From: Nymphaea colorata
Taxonomy: Eukaryota; Streptophyta; Magnoliopsida; Nymphaeales; Nymphaeaceae
Direction: 5' to 3'
Length of the DNA: 64,000 nt
Assembly: GCF_008831285.2 (NCBI RefSeq)
Contig: NC_045144.1
Coordinates: 14,187,858-14,251,857 of the forward strand
Shown here: in pieces, positions 24,230 through 36,410 of the stretch
How the letters are laid out: each line of letters starts with the position of its first letter
Numbering within the stretch: the stretch's first letter is position 1
Program-made: the position numbers and the translations under genes
Notes under the pieces: generated by a model
What the model was told of the DNA's origin: nothing
The model's database searches: none
Seen by the model: only the letters and a program-made list of their open reading frames with translations

Positions 24230-26720
24230 TCTTCAGTTGCTTCTGAGTTATACTTGCAGGGTATGGCCAGTAGTACTGCTCCCCTCCCCCAAGTTGTGAT
24301 CCGTCTATTTGGACTACTAAATAATCTGAGCTAAGTGGTAACCTTAGAGTTTTTAATTAACTTACTAACTGTTTAATCTTTTTTACTAGTTCTATATTTT
24401 CTTGATTGAAGAATAAAACTCCATTAGGCCTTAGCTTAGCATATAAACCAGCAACTCATTGTTGTAATTGTGGGATATGTGGTCTAGCACAGTTTAGGAT
24501 ACCTAGAAACTCTTGAAGTATCGTTTTAACTTCTAGTTTCTCAGGGAACTCTTTAATAATTTTGTCTATAACGCATGTTTGAAGATTTATGTATCCATTT
24601 CCTATTTCTATTCCATGAAATTTGATATTGGTTTCGACTAATACTATTTTCTTTTTTGAAATAATAATACACTAATTCTTCAATTTTTTTGAAGATCTTT
24701 TTCAACTGTTTAATATGCTCATTTTTGTTTTGGAAAAAACAAGAATATCATCAACATAAACGATAAAAAATTGTTTACATTTTTATAGTGCATTATCCAT
24801 CTTTCTTCAAAAAATACTTGGTGCATTTTTTATTCCAAAAAGCATGACTAACCATTCGTAGTGGCCTTGTGGGCAATAAGCATGTAAAAGTTGTTCATTC
24901 TATAGACTCTTCTTCCTTTTTTACTTGCCAAAAACTGCTTTTATAATCAAATTTTGAAAAATATCTTTTATTTTCTATTCTTTGGATTAGAGTCACTTTA
25001 TCAGAGAAGCTATATCAATGTCATGTGTTATCATTTAGTCTTCTATAATTGATGACCATTCTGGTCTTCCTACAAACTTGTTCTCAATGTTTATTGACAA
25101 TTAAAGCATATGAACCATGAGCACTTGAACTCACATGAATTTTAATTTTAGTAATTCCATTATATGTCCTTCCATGTCATTCTTTTCTTGAAAGAATGTT
25201 TTATGTTTGCTGTTTTAATCCTTCAATTGAGACATATTATGTCTAGTTTACACATTGTTTTATATTTTTCCCAATGTTTTTGGGGATTTTCTCTTGGGAT
25301 TTCTAGTTTTGAGAGTTTTGATATAATATCATCCAATCGGACCCGGGTCCGGGCCGGGAAAAACCTGGCCCGGGCCCGATAGGCCGGCCCGGACCGGTCC
25401 GGCCCGACTCCCGCCCTCCGTCCCCCGCTCCCCCTCTCCCTCTCCCTCCTCCTCCGTCTCCCTCTCTGCTCCTGCTCTCCCTCTCCGCCCCCCCTCTCCC
25501 TCTCTCTCTCCGCTCCCGCTCCCCTCTCCCTCCTCCTCCATCTCCCTCGCCGCTCCCCCTCCTCCTCTGTTTCCCTTCCCCTCCTCCTCTGTCGCCATTG
25601 CTGCAGTCGTTCATCAATTTCTGCCTTTGGTGGAGACCCAACGTGCCCTAACCAGCCCCTGCGGGCCCATGTGGGCCGTCGGCGGGGACCCAACGCCGTA
25701 GCCGGAGGGCGACGGGAGGGCGGGGGGAAAGGGGGTCGGGAGGGCGGGCCGGGCCGGGCCCGGGCCGGGCCCGGGCCGAGACCCGGGCTATCGGGCCGGC
25801 CCTTACCCGGCCCCATGCCCACCCTTAACTAGAATTGATCCCAATTTGACTTGGATAGTTTATGATTAGTCTGCAAAGGTCTATGTCTGTTAGTCTTTCA
25901 TAAGAAGGAATCAGGTATTTTACTTCGCTTTCTACAAAAGTAGAGATGTATTGTATGTCGAGGAGTGTTTGACACATGGAATCTTGATTCTTTTGTTTGC
26001 ACTGTCGTTTAATGGGACATGCGTAGTCTTGGCCTGTTATGCACTTGGTAGGCGTTGAAATAGAGATAGGTCCACCGCACTTTGGTGGCAAAAATCTTGG
26101 AGTGATGGTGGGAGGTAAGTAATCAACATTCAAAAACGTATGAGGGTTCATAAGGAGTTGCATTGTCATTCAAAAATAACAATAGCTATAGGTTGGGTTA
26201 ACTTTTCTTGTAGGGTTACAAGTTGAAGTTTAACCATTTCCTTAGGTATATATTCTGAATCAGAAATTTTATTTCCTACCATTGTTTCAAGAAGGAAGGG
26301 TTGTTTCATTTGTTTTATGTATTTTGGATTTACTAAGGATTTATCTAGAATGATATTGGTACATCTTGTGTCGATTAAGGCTTGGACATCAACAGTAGTT
26401 TCCCCTACTGTTATTTTACATTTTACCATTAATCGATGAAGGAATTTTTCAGATTTTTCTTTATGAATGAATCCTATTAGATCTGCTGGATTAACTTCTT
26501 TATGCATGAAAGCAGATGAAGAAGAAGGTTGTTTTGTTATTCCTTCTATTTGTTTCTGAAATCTTTAATTTGTTATTGTGCATTTATTATGAAATTTTCT
26601 ACCTCATATTTTTAATTTTCTAATATTCTAATTTTTTTTCTAGACTAGCTTCATCTAATTTTTCTTGGATTGGCAATTCGATATTTGGTTCTTGAAGGTT
26701 CAGGCACCTCTAACTCAAAA
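24230..26720 (-). pseudogene. Endogenous pararetrovirus-like (Caulimoviridae-type) polyprotein remnant
   Basis: Minus-strand blocks appear in order. There is a decayed coiled-coil-like stretch near 26.6 kb. A retropepsin-like segment follows at 26166-26507, whose usual D-T-G active site here reads D-T-R. Then come a segment at 25825-26169 and reverse transcriptase starting with the KHW...CKLDI region at 25.22-25.33 kb. The YVDD box lies near 24.75 kb, and an RNase H start near 24.25-24.30 kb. The KHW/CKLDI lead-in is characteristic of caulimovirid RT and separates this from Ty3-gypsy, although a divergent gypsy element is not excluded. Many stops and frameshifts make it non-functional. It is interrupted by a GC-rich element and ends at the copia LTR. 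No movement or coat protein region was recognised. Confidence 0.68.
25330..25828. mobile_element. GC-rich non-autonomous element inside the pararetrovirus remnant
   Basis: A block dominated by GGGCCGGGCCCGGG-type words at both ends and CTCC repeats in the middle interrupts an AT-rich coding remnant. Left edge: CCAATCGGACCCGGGTCC. Right edge: GGGGCCGGGTAAGGG-type words in inverse, then CATGCCCACCCTTAA. The ends are inversely related only in their GCCCGG cores. Open frames here are Arg/Gly/Glu-rich artefacts. Exact termini and target duplication were not found. Confidence 0.6.
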
Positions 26721-26802
26721 AGCTACTGAATTCAATACATGACAGCGAAAGGGAAAAGTTTATGCAAATGAGAAGAAAGGGAGAAAGATGCATTAGACGG
26801 AC

Positions 26803-26848
<46 letters not shown>

Positions 26849-27720
26849 CCTAGAGTGTAACTATTGCAGATCAGTTGTGAACGAACAACTTACCTGTTGT
26901 GCAACGACATTCATCAAATCAGCTGTCAAGAGGATGGGAAGAGTACAAGCTGCGCAAAACCCTTGTTCATCAGGCTGAACTAATCGGATCAGAGAGAATG
27001 ATGGAGAGTTTGTCCAAAAGAGGAGTCAGCACGACGTTAACTGCTACGCAAATCCTTGAGCATCAACACTGCCTGCAGGTTGAGGAAATCGATCGGCAGA
27101 GAGAGACGGAGGATTCAATCGGGAGAGAAACAACAGCGGAGATCTAAACCCTAGATCATCCAACTGATTTCGAGGTTAAGCGAATCAATCGACGGAGGGA
27201 GAGATTGATGGAGACATAAATCTAGAGAGAAACGATGGATGTGTAATGAAAACATCATCTTCTTCCTTCCTCTTTCAGGAGCCAGCAGAGTTGTCTTCTG
27301 CTTGTGTTCGGGGACTCAATGATGGACAATGTGATCCTACATGCGAGATTTGTTGTAGTGGAACCAGGCTTGGAAGTGAAGGATGATCCATTATTGAAAA
27401 TCAAATGAGCTACAATGAGTTCAATATATGAATGTTGGAGCTATCGATGAATGTGAGCGAGATCATAGCAAACATGGGAGAATATTTTGACGCTGCTGCA
27501 AAAAAGAAAGATGAATGTAAGTTGAAATTTTTATTGATCAGACAGAGCATGGCGTGGAGAACTTTATGCCGATGCAAAGTCCAGCTGGCACAGTCAAATA
27601 TCGTTTATCTCGACAGCATAGGGGAATAGTGTTCTCTGGTTGCAAACATACGTACAGTCTAATAAGGGTCACAAAGTTGGGGGTCACGGGGCACTAGTGG
27701 ATCCAACTGAACTGTTGGGT
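26721..27720. other. Spacer with (GA)n and a 5'-UTR-like stretch on the minus strand
   Basis: (GA)n lies at about 26812-26842. Read on the minus strand, about 27180-26900 starts with CTAGGGTTTAGATCTCCGC and continues CT-rich, like a plant gene leader, but I found no coding exon that follows. Open frames at 26899-27147 and 27432-27629 on the plus strand show no known domain. Confidence 0.35.
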
Positions 27721-27725
27721 AACAG

Positions 27726-27955
27726 GCCCCAGTGATCGGGCTCAGGCTTGAGCCCAAAAAAACCGATCCGGTCTGGGTCGGTGGGCTCCATTCAGCCCGA
27801 TTATTCTTTTTTATTTAACAATAATAATTTATATTTTATTATTAAAAAAATTTATTTTATATTTAAAAAGTTATTTTTATTTTAATTGAGCCGGCTTGGA
27901 CGGGGCTCAGGCTCGGGTATCGAGCCCATGCCCCGGTTCAACTTTCAGGCGGGTT
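27726..27955. mobile_element. Candidate GC-terminated MITE
   Basis: GC-rich ends (CCCCAGTGATCGGGCTCAGG and GGCTCGGGTATCGAGCCC regions) surround an AT-rich centre at 27805-27880. It has the same architecture as the better-supported element at 29691-30026. Termini are not precisely defined. Confidence 0.45.
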
Positions 27956-28278
27956 TACTGCTGGTAGCAACCTTTCTTCAAGGAGGCATAGTGGTTGCCA
28001 TACCTGCGACGAGTTCATCCAAAACCATCACCTAACCCTTCTCCAACTAGACAATTTCGCTGGTGAGTGCAGTTGTTATGCCGCTGTCTTCAATGGTCAT
28101 TTTCTTTCAAGAAAACAGACATGTTGGGAAGGATGACAATGAAAGAAGGGGCACAGATAAGTGGGGGTTTTGCGGGGAGTGACGAGCTCGTTCTCTGAAA
28201 ACTTAAACTAATGGTTAAATTTGGATGGATCTTAGTCCAATTACATAGGACAGCATTATGAGACTCAGGTCCATGCTC

Positions 28279-28450
28279 CATAACCAATTGAAAATTTGTT
28301 ATATGTTTAGTGTCCCATAAAAAAAAATTTCTAGCTCCACCCATGAATGCAAGCAACCATAGCCAATTGAAAATTTGTTCGCTATATGCTTAGTGTCCCA
28401 TAGAAAGAAAATTCTAACTCCATCCTAAATGCAAGGAACCAGAGCCCAAG
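28279..28450. repeat. ~88-bp tandem duplication
   Basis: CCAATTGAAAATTTGTT, ATATGYTTAGTGTCCCATA, CTAGCTCCA/CTAACTCCA and AATGCAAG occur twice in order, starting near 28283 and 28371. Confidence 0.75.
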
Positions 28451-29690
28451 GGTGTAACCTCGTCATTAAAGCTTTTTATAATGATATTTTGTGAATGAAA
28501 ACCATCAAAATCTGGTCACCAAAGTTTAAGATTGAACTCCTTAAGATGAGCTACATGCATTGAGAGAAGGTTGTGCAGCTCGGCTAATGAAATTGGGAAG
28601 AAGCATACGAAATGCATCATATTGATAAAAAGGACCGCACTAGATGATCAAGACTAATTTGTGTTCATAAATTAGTTTCCCAGTAAGTGCCAATTGGTGC
28701 AGACAGTTTTGCATTTTGTAAATGACCATCCATAGTTTAGTGTCCCCTTTAAGTCTCTGCAATTATTGCTTGAGTTGAAGGACTCATGTTCTTGATAGAT
28801 CAATTCAAGCTCACTAGTTTGAGCTGATGAATTTTGTAAGGGACAAAAAAATTCAGCTTAGATGGAGCTGGTTACTCCTCCTCAAAATGATACGTTTATA
28901 ATTCAACATTGCTTTGTCTTCCTGATAAATATACTGAAGGGGACTAAGTCTGCTCCCATGAAGGTACCTCTCTAGGTCATATGAAGCTACAAGATGTTTC
29001 AACTGGGATGGCTAAAGGACATAGTTTTCAACAATTAATTTGACATACTAGAAATGCTGAAATGATTATGGGGGCATGAAATGACAAATGATTGGGAAAA
29101 AACTTAGATAAGCAGAAGAGTGACTACTCTAATTGGAGAAATCTCCAATGACATTGCAACACAGTAAACTGAAACTCATTTGCTATGATATCACATTAAA
29201 ACTTGTCTCAGCAAGACGAAACAAACCACACGAACGAAGGCATTTGTGTGGCTCAACCAATAACCGATCTGTAACTGATCATTTGATCAACCTATCCGAG
29301 CAGTCGAGCAGTCTCCATTTCGTGCTTTCATGAACCATATTCCATGGACTCACTCAAGAGAAGCTGTGGTAAACTGTCATAAGAGTATCGTAGTTAGATG
29401 TGAAGAAGTCCTTTCGTTGAACAGAGATGGAAACCGTCTTTCCTTCGTCATCTATGGTCCTACAATTGTCCACATCATGAAATTGAAGCCCATCAAGGTT
29501 GAGATGAGGGTGCTTGACATTCTCTTCCACCTCTTCATGAGCATATACATTTCCTCATCATGATATAGATTTTCTTACTGTGCACATATGCATTTTGTTT
29601 ACCATGAAATTGCATGCATACCGGGTACCTTTTAGTTTTTTTACAATTTTATTTTGCCTTTCTTAAACTTTCTTTCTTTACTTTAGGAGT
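28451..29690. other. Spacer, no gene recognised
   Basis: Small open frames (29133-29333, 29330-29563) show no recognisable domain and no convincing exon structure. Confidence 0.4.
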
Positions 29691-30026
29691 AAGCCTGGAC
29701 ATCGGACCGGCCCGACAACCAAAACCCAAGCCCAGGCCCGACCCGACCGTTAAAACCCAAGCTTGAGCACGGCCAGGGCCCCACATGATTAAATTTAAGA
29801 ATATATTTTCAATATAATATAATATATAAATATAATTAATCATAATAAAAATTATATTTATATATATAAATTAATCAAATAAATATTAAAAAAATTATCG
29901 GGCCAACCCGAGCCGGCCCCATAAATTATTGGGCCCACCCGGGCTGGCCCGATGCCCTCTGGGCCAGGCCCCAAGTCGGGCCAGGTACCACGTACCTGGC
30001 GGCGGCCCAACCCAATGCCCAGGCTT
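29691..30026. mobile_element. hAT-like MITE with GC-rich ends
   Basis: The left end reads AAGCCTGGACATCGG and the right end, inverted, reads AAGCCTGGGCATTGGG. The flanks are TTTAGGAGT on the left and TTTATGAGT on the right, matching at 8 of 9 positions, as expected for an 8-bp hAT target duplication with one change. The centre (29790-29900) is strongly AT-rich. Confidence 0.72.
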
Positions 30027-30039
30027 ATTTATGAGTAGT

Positions 30040-32170
30040 ATTTTGGTCATTGTACAAGGGTGTACTTATAACCGGCTTCTCTCCGAGCTTGACTTCTTGC
30101 GGCACCAAACCATTCAAGTATGTTTGTGGACTTGGATTTCAAATTGCTGAGACTTTAACACTGCCGAACTATCGTCTTTTCTCCAGGGGATAGCAGATGT
30201 ACACTATAAACTCATAGCATGAGCCTCGACCATCTAAAGGAGACCTGAACTTTAGTTCTCCCTTTGAATTTGCTTCCTTGTTGCCCCTTTCCGATTAAGT
30301 TCCTTTTGTCTTCTAAATCAAATGAATTAGATCAGTTTCCTCGGAGCCCTAGCTCACGTAGAATGTACACCTTTGAGATGGATGTCCATTGGATTTGCTA
30401 GCTTTTGTGCGGCACCTATGATGAAAAATATAGATAAATGCATATTTTAAAAAAAATAATGCAATAGAAGTCAAACATCAAGGAAATAAAATGCCAGCTC
30501 GAGGCTTGCAACAAAGCCATTGGGAGTATAAAAACTAAAGAAAAAAAACATAGCACCACCTACCAATTGTAATCACCCCAAATTCTTCGAAATCTATATT
30601 TGGCATTCTTTAAACATTTTGTGGCGAATTTATGATAAATTTCTAAGTTTGACCTTAAATGCTTCAACTTTCCTTAATTTCAATCAAGTTTTCCCTTGAT
30701 TAAATCGTCAATTTGATTTGGGGCTCTTTTTGGATTTGATTTTGGACCCAAACCCAGGATGTCTAGTACACTTAGTGACCAATTTTAGCCCAAATTTAGA
30801 CCTATCTCACTCGTAGGTTAGATCCAAATTCAGGTATAGATCCAGCCCAAAAGCCCATATAAAGATCCCATTTTGGACCCTAGAGCCAAATTGGGATTGA
30901 ATCTGTTTATTGCTTAATATCCACCATACTACAGCCTTGATTCATATTTGAATATATTTATTTGGATGTATGGTTAAACGTCCATATCCTATTTGTATTA
31001 GACCCAAACATGTTAAGTTATTTGTTCACTTGTGGATCCAATTATGCTAGTAAGCCACTAAACAAAGTTTTCTTTGAGAATGAATTTGATTTCATTATTT
31101 TCCCATGCAGTGTAAAGTAACACTCTTGAATATAATGAGATACCACTAACTTGATCCATGCAAATACATTTGGAAATCTATAATGCATTTCAAAATGCAG
31201 ATATAAAAATTAAAAAAAAAAATAATTATGTTTGCAAATACATATATATTGGATACCCAAATAAAAGCAGGGTCTATGATGTCTTTATGCATGAGATGGA
31301 AATATTTCAATAGTACAAATACAATGATTCCTTTGATGATCAAGTTTGATTAATTTGATATGTTAATAAGCAGTTAGACAATAAACTGATTAAGAATCCG
31401 TTTGGTATTGAATCGGCTGAAGCATATTAGTGATCTCAATGATCATCTTGTGGATTTATTTTATAGATCAGTTAGGGAAATAACCAACTGAGTTCAACTC
31501 CTCTATTATTCAAACATTGATGATTAAGTCATAAATGGTAATACTTGAATTGTTGTTCTATGCATTTGGTAGTGGTACTATGCTTTGACCTTTATGAAAT
31601 ACTTGACAAATATGACATGATGGTAAGCGATTTATTTGCATGTTATGATTTAGATATTTGGTCATGAAAATTAGTATATGAATGATGAGTTAAATGAAAT
31701 ACTCTCTATGAAAAGATATATTGATAAAGACTATGTAAGATGAAAAGTTCTATGATAGACTCTGAGTTACTCATTCTTTTAAATAGTCATAATAGAGATT
31801 AGACGTATTGCCAGTCAAGTAGATGACCATGTAAATATTTCAAAAATGAGAGCTTACTTGAATATACCCTTTGCTATGTTAGAAAGCTAATACATGTTAT
31901 GTCATGTGCAAGTCTTATTGGAAGGTTTTTAGTTGGTCTTGTCATTCAATATTAAGAACATCTCGGTTTGCCTCTTTGCGAGGTTATTGAAGAGTATCCA
32001 CGTTGACTAAATTTTTAACATGTTACGATGGTAAAATCTTTTTGAGGAAAACCACGTAAATAATGTTAAACATATTGAATATTTGAGTTACGGTGGATAA
32101 ATCATTTATAGAAAAATCACATAACTAAAGATTAAAGAAACCTACAAATAGTGGAAGCAAACTAACGATG
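30040..32170. other. AT-rich intergenic DNA, nothing recognised
   Basis: There are no significant open frames with domain similarity. GATCCAA/CCCAAAT words repeat loosely at 30.7-30.9 kb. It may be the decayed internal part of an LTR element whose end starts at about 32.18 kb. Confidence 0.4.
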
Positions 32171-32177
32171 TCATATT

Positions 32178-32525
32178 CAAGTGGGAGATGTCGGATAGTG
32201 GCCAAGAGCCCTACCCATTTATCTCGTAACTGTGAGGGAGCCCACTCGTAGTTACAAGCTTGATTCTCTTTGCCAATCCCTCACTTGACATAACTGCCGT
32301 TGGGCTACGGGAAAACGTATGACGCGGCACCATATATACCCATCGATTCTCTGATCTAAAATTACCTATTGATCACCCTAATCGCCTCTTAGAAGCAAAC
32401 CTGGATAATCACAATCCTAAGCTTCCTTTTCTTCTTCTCCTTCTCTGTCACTACCTCAGCCTCTGTCTCTTGACACTCATGTATTCAACCTAGAGCATCC
32501 AGTGGTGATCCTGTTGTGAGCGTAT
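32178..32525 (+). repeat. Candidate LTR (solo or 3') of a copia-type element
   Basis: TTCAAGTGGGAGA followed by TGTCGGATAG resembles the polypurine tract plus LTR start of Ty1-copia elements. About 150 bp further is CATATATACCC, a possible TATA box. I could not find the other LTR or coding remnants of this element, so it may be solo or truncated. Confidence 0.4.
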
Positions 32526-32679
32526 AGATCTGAGAAAGGGCACTGTTTCACCACCAACTGCTCCGCTGCCGACTCTCCAACATTTTGCCTCAGGTTCTTT
32601 GCTTCTCTCTGGTACATAAAGCGATAGGAAGGGGGTGTCATCTTTGGCATTCAGAGGAAGGCTGAAGGAGAAGGAAGCA

Positions 32680-32730
32680 AAGAGGAAGAGGAAGAAGAAG
32701 CAAAAGAAGAAGAAGAAGAAGAGAATCGAG
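32680..32730. repeat. Purine-rich (GAA)n tract in first array unit
   Basis: A run of GAAGAA/GAGGAA words present only in the first unit of the array and missing from the equivalent place in later units. Confidence 0.7.
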
Positions 32731-33135
32731 AGGGCGTGGCACGTCATCTTTGATACATGAATGGAGCTTGATTTCATTGTGAATTTATAACGGCCAGGGC
32801 CAGCTTCACGTTCTCGCTCGGACAGAAACTTGACATTCACGATGAGTATCGAAGAATTACCAAGTTGGGCTGAAAATTCATGGTTATGTTTAGAAGCAGT
32901 TGAACTCGTCGATGATGGCATTGTATACAAAAGACTTAAGCGCGTGACTTATAGGTCAGGGGCCTTTTCTCGTGATTCAAAAATTCTTTCACATTCATCG
33001 AGTTCCTACAACAATGCTTTTATTGGCATAAATGATCAGTCATGATGAGCACTTTAAAGGGGGAAGAGAGAGAGATTAGGAACTAGTAGTTACTATACTC
33101 TCACATGTCAAACTTAATAGGAATCGTTTGAACTA

Positions 33136-33290
33136 GGGGTGGAGCGAAGGGGGTCCAACCATCCCCACCTCAAAAAAAAAAAATTTACATGTAAATTTAA
33201 AAAAAAATATTATTTGTCCTACACAAAAATTTTGAAAAATGATATTTTAGCCCGTGTCAAAATTTAAAAACTTTAATTCAGCCCCCTCCA
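33136..33290. mobile_element. MITE copy in array unit 1 (right end missing)
   Basis: Starts AGGGGTGGAGCGAAGGGGG, contains ACATGTAAATTTAA and TTTTGAAAAATGATATTTTAG, and then runs into module C without the CCCCTG terminus. Confidence 0.7.
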
Positions 33291-34692
33291 ATCTTCAAAT
33301 AACTTTTCAATTAATTCTGAAAACCCTTCAATCTTCAAATAACCTTTCAAATCATTTTTCAAGGAACTTATTTTCAAAACAAGTCACTTATTCAAGATGA
33401 ACTTTGATTCTTGAATCCAAAACTTCAATGCACAAACATACAGGATTTGCATCAATAACTCGTACATGATCCAAATGATCCTTAGTCCTCGGTTTAATTA
33501 CCCTTGTTAAAGGCGGTAGGAATGGTTGGACCTCGTACTGACGGGCAGATCCCTTTCTTTAACAATTTTCCTTAAAATGCTAATTTAAAAAGAATTTTTG
33601 CTGATTCGCATTTCGACAACCCCGAGGATGGGGTGGGGTGCGAAGAAATGGCATGCTCGGTGGGATCCATCATCGTTTGTCTAAGGATTTATTGGATCAT
33701 ATATAAGTTATTTTTACAATGTCGAATATCAATTGCATAAAACTTTTCATAAACATGCATGTCGGGATCATGTTAGTATGCATTGAGGAGATTTCATGAA
33801 CCCCTTCAATTTGTCATACCTCTCCTCAATTTAGTTGTATGGAACCCATGTGTGCTCTCAAATTTTCAAATCTATCTCTTAAGAATGTATGCAATAGAGC
33901 CATCTATTTCATATCTTCTCATAAATTTTGAAAAACAAATCCTTACCCATATCTTATCCCGGTCATCATGTTGCCGTGCTATTTCTAAGACATTAGTCCA
34001 CGATATACCCTTACAACTGGACCACCCAATTAGACTAAGAAGCCCCCCCATTATTATCAAAACGGACAATAGTCCCGATATATCGATGGGTGAACAAGGA
34101 GAATTGGAGATCCCAAATCTAGAAAACCTTTGGAGGAGTCTATGCCAGTACCATAGATTTGGTATATAGGCATTGTTAGGGGAAAGGGCATTGTTCCATT
34201 GCATACTACTCCGCTACCAACTCTCCAACATTTTGCCTTAAGTTCTTTGCCTCTCTTAGCTACATGCGGTGATAGGAAGGGGGTGTCATCCTTGGCATTC
34301 AAATGGGCGCGTCATCTCTAATACCTTAATGGAACTTGATTTCTTCGTGAAGCAGGGCCAGCTTCACATTCACACTCGGACTGAAACTTGACATTCATGA
34401 TGAGTATCGAAGAATTACCAAGTTGGGCTGAAAATTCACGGCTATCTTTAGTAAGCAGTTGAATTCGTCAATGATGGCACTGTCTACAAAAGATTCGATA
34501 AACACGTGACTTCTAGGTTAGGGGTCTTTTCTTGCAGTTCAAAAATTCTTTCACATTCATCGAGTTTCTACAACAATGCTTTTACTTGCGTAAATGATGA
34601 GTTATGACAAGCCCCCTAAAGGGGGGAAGAGAGATTAGGAACTAGTAGTTACTATACTCTTACAAGTCAAACTTAATAGGAATTGTTTGAAC

Positions 34693-34862
34693 TGGGCGCA
34701 GAGCCAAGGGGGGTCCGCATGAGCCCTGGACCCACCTCAGAAAAACCTTTTTTTAAAGAAAATTTACTTATAAATAAAAAAAAAATTATTTGTCGTACAC
34801 AAAAATTTTGAAAAATGATATTATAGCACGTGTCAAAATTTAAAAACTTTAATTCGGCCCTC
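34693..34862. mobile_element. MITE copy in array unit 2 (right end missing)
   Basis: Starts near GGGCGCAGAGCCAAGGGGGG and shares the internal TTTTGAAAAATGATATTATAG segment with the other copies. It joins module C at the same point as in unit 1. Confidence 0.65.
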
Positions 34863-36239
34863 CTCCAATCTTCAAATAACTTTTCAAATCATTTTGAAAA
34901 CCTCTAATCTTCAAATAACTTTTCAAATCATTTTTTATGGAATTTATTTTCAAAACAAGTAACTTATTGAAGATGAACTTTGATTCTTGAATCCAAAACC
35001 TCAATGCACAAGCATGCAAGATTTGCATCAATAACTCGTACATGATCCAAATGATCATTGGTCCTTGGTCCAATTACCCTTGTTAAAGGCAGTAGGAACG
35101 GTTGGACCTCATAGCGGATCCATTTCTCTTAACAATTTTCCTTAAAACCTCAATTTAAAAAGAATTTTTGCTGATTCGCATTTCGACGCCCCCGAGGATG
35201 GGGTGGGGTGTGAACAAATGGCATGCTTGGTGGAACCCATTATCGTCTGTCTAAGGATTTATTGGATCATATACAAGCTATTTTTACAATGCCTGATATC
35301 AATTGCATAAAACTTTTCATAGACATGCATGTCGGCATCATGTTAGTATGCATTGAGGTGATTTCATGAACCCCTTTAATTTATCATACATCTCCTCAAT
35401 TTAGTAGTATGGAACCCATGTGTGCTCCCAAATTTTGAAATCTATCTCTTAGGAATGTATGCAATAGAGCCATCTATTTTGTACATTCTCATAAATTTTG
35501 AAAAACAAATCCTTACCTATATCTTATCCTGGTCATCATGTTACCAGGCTATTTCTAGGACATTAATCCAAGATATAGCCTTACAACTGGACCACCCAAT
35601 TGGACTGAAAAGTCCCTCCATTATTACCAAAACAGACAATAGTCCCGATACATCGATGGGTGAACAAGGAGAATTGGAGAGCTCAAACTTAGAAAACCCT
35701 TGGAGGAGTCTATGCCAGTACCATAGATTTGGTATACAGGCATTGTTCTGGGAAAGGGCGTTGTTCCATTGCGGACTATTCCGCTGCCGACTCTCAACAT
35801 TTTTCCTCAAGTTCTTTGCCTCTCTCAGGTACTTACGATGATAGGAAGGGGGTGTCGTCCTTGGCATTCAAACGTACGCGCCATCCCTAATACCTAAATG
35901 GAACTTGATTTCGTCGTTAACCAGGGTCAGCTTCACATTCATGACGAGAATCGAAGAATTACCAACTGGGCCGAAAATTCACAGCTATGTTTAGTAAGTA
36001 GTTGAACTCATCGATGATTCATTGTATACAAGAGACTCGATAAACGTGTGACCTCTAGCTCAGGAGCCTTTTCTTGTGGTTCAAAAATTCTTTCACATTC
36101 ATCGAGTTTCTACAACAATGCTTTTACCTGGGTAAATGATGAGTTATGATAAGACACCTAAAGGGGGGAAGAGAGAGAGATTAGGAACTAGTAGTTACCA
36201 TACTCTTAGAAGTCAAACTTAATAGGAATGGTTTGAACT

Positions 36240-36410
36240 AGGGCAGTTAAGGGGGGTCCGCATGGTCCCTGGCCCCACCTCAATTTTTTTTTGTAAAACA
36301 AAATTTACATGTAAATTTTAATAAAATCTTGTTTGTCCTATACAAAAATTTTGAAAAATGATATTTTAGTCCCCATCAAAATTTCAAAACTTTAATTCGG
36401 CCCCCCTCCA
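36240..36410. mobile_element. MITE copy in array unit 3 (right end missing)
   Basis: The left edge is decayed (AGGGCAGTTAAGGGGGGTCC). The internal part is recognisable by ACATGTAAATTTTAA and TTTTGAAAAATGATATTTTAG. It joins module C as in units 1 and 2. Confidence 0.65.

Noticed and set aside
25223-25822. Minus-strand frame of 199 codons rich in Arg, Gly, Glu and Pro
   Set aside because: It spans the GC-rich inserted element; the composition is that of repeated CTCC/GGGCC words, and only its last part belongs to the pararetrovirus remnant.
32830-33045. 71-codon frame MSIEELPSWAENS... in array unit 1
   Set aside because: The same DNA in other units has stops or frameshifts (for example TAAGCAGTTGAA after GGCTATCTTTAG), so coding is unlikely.
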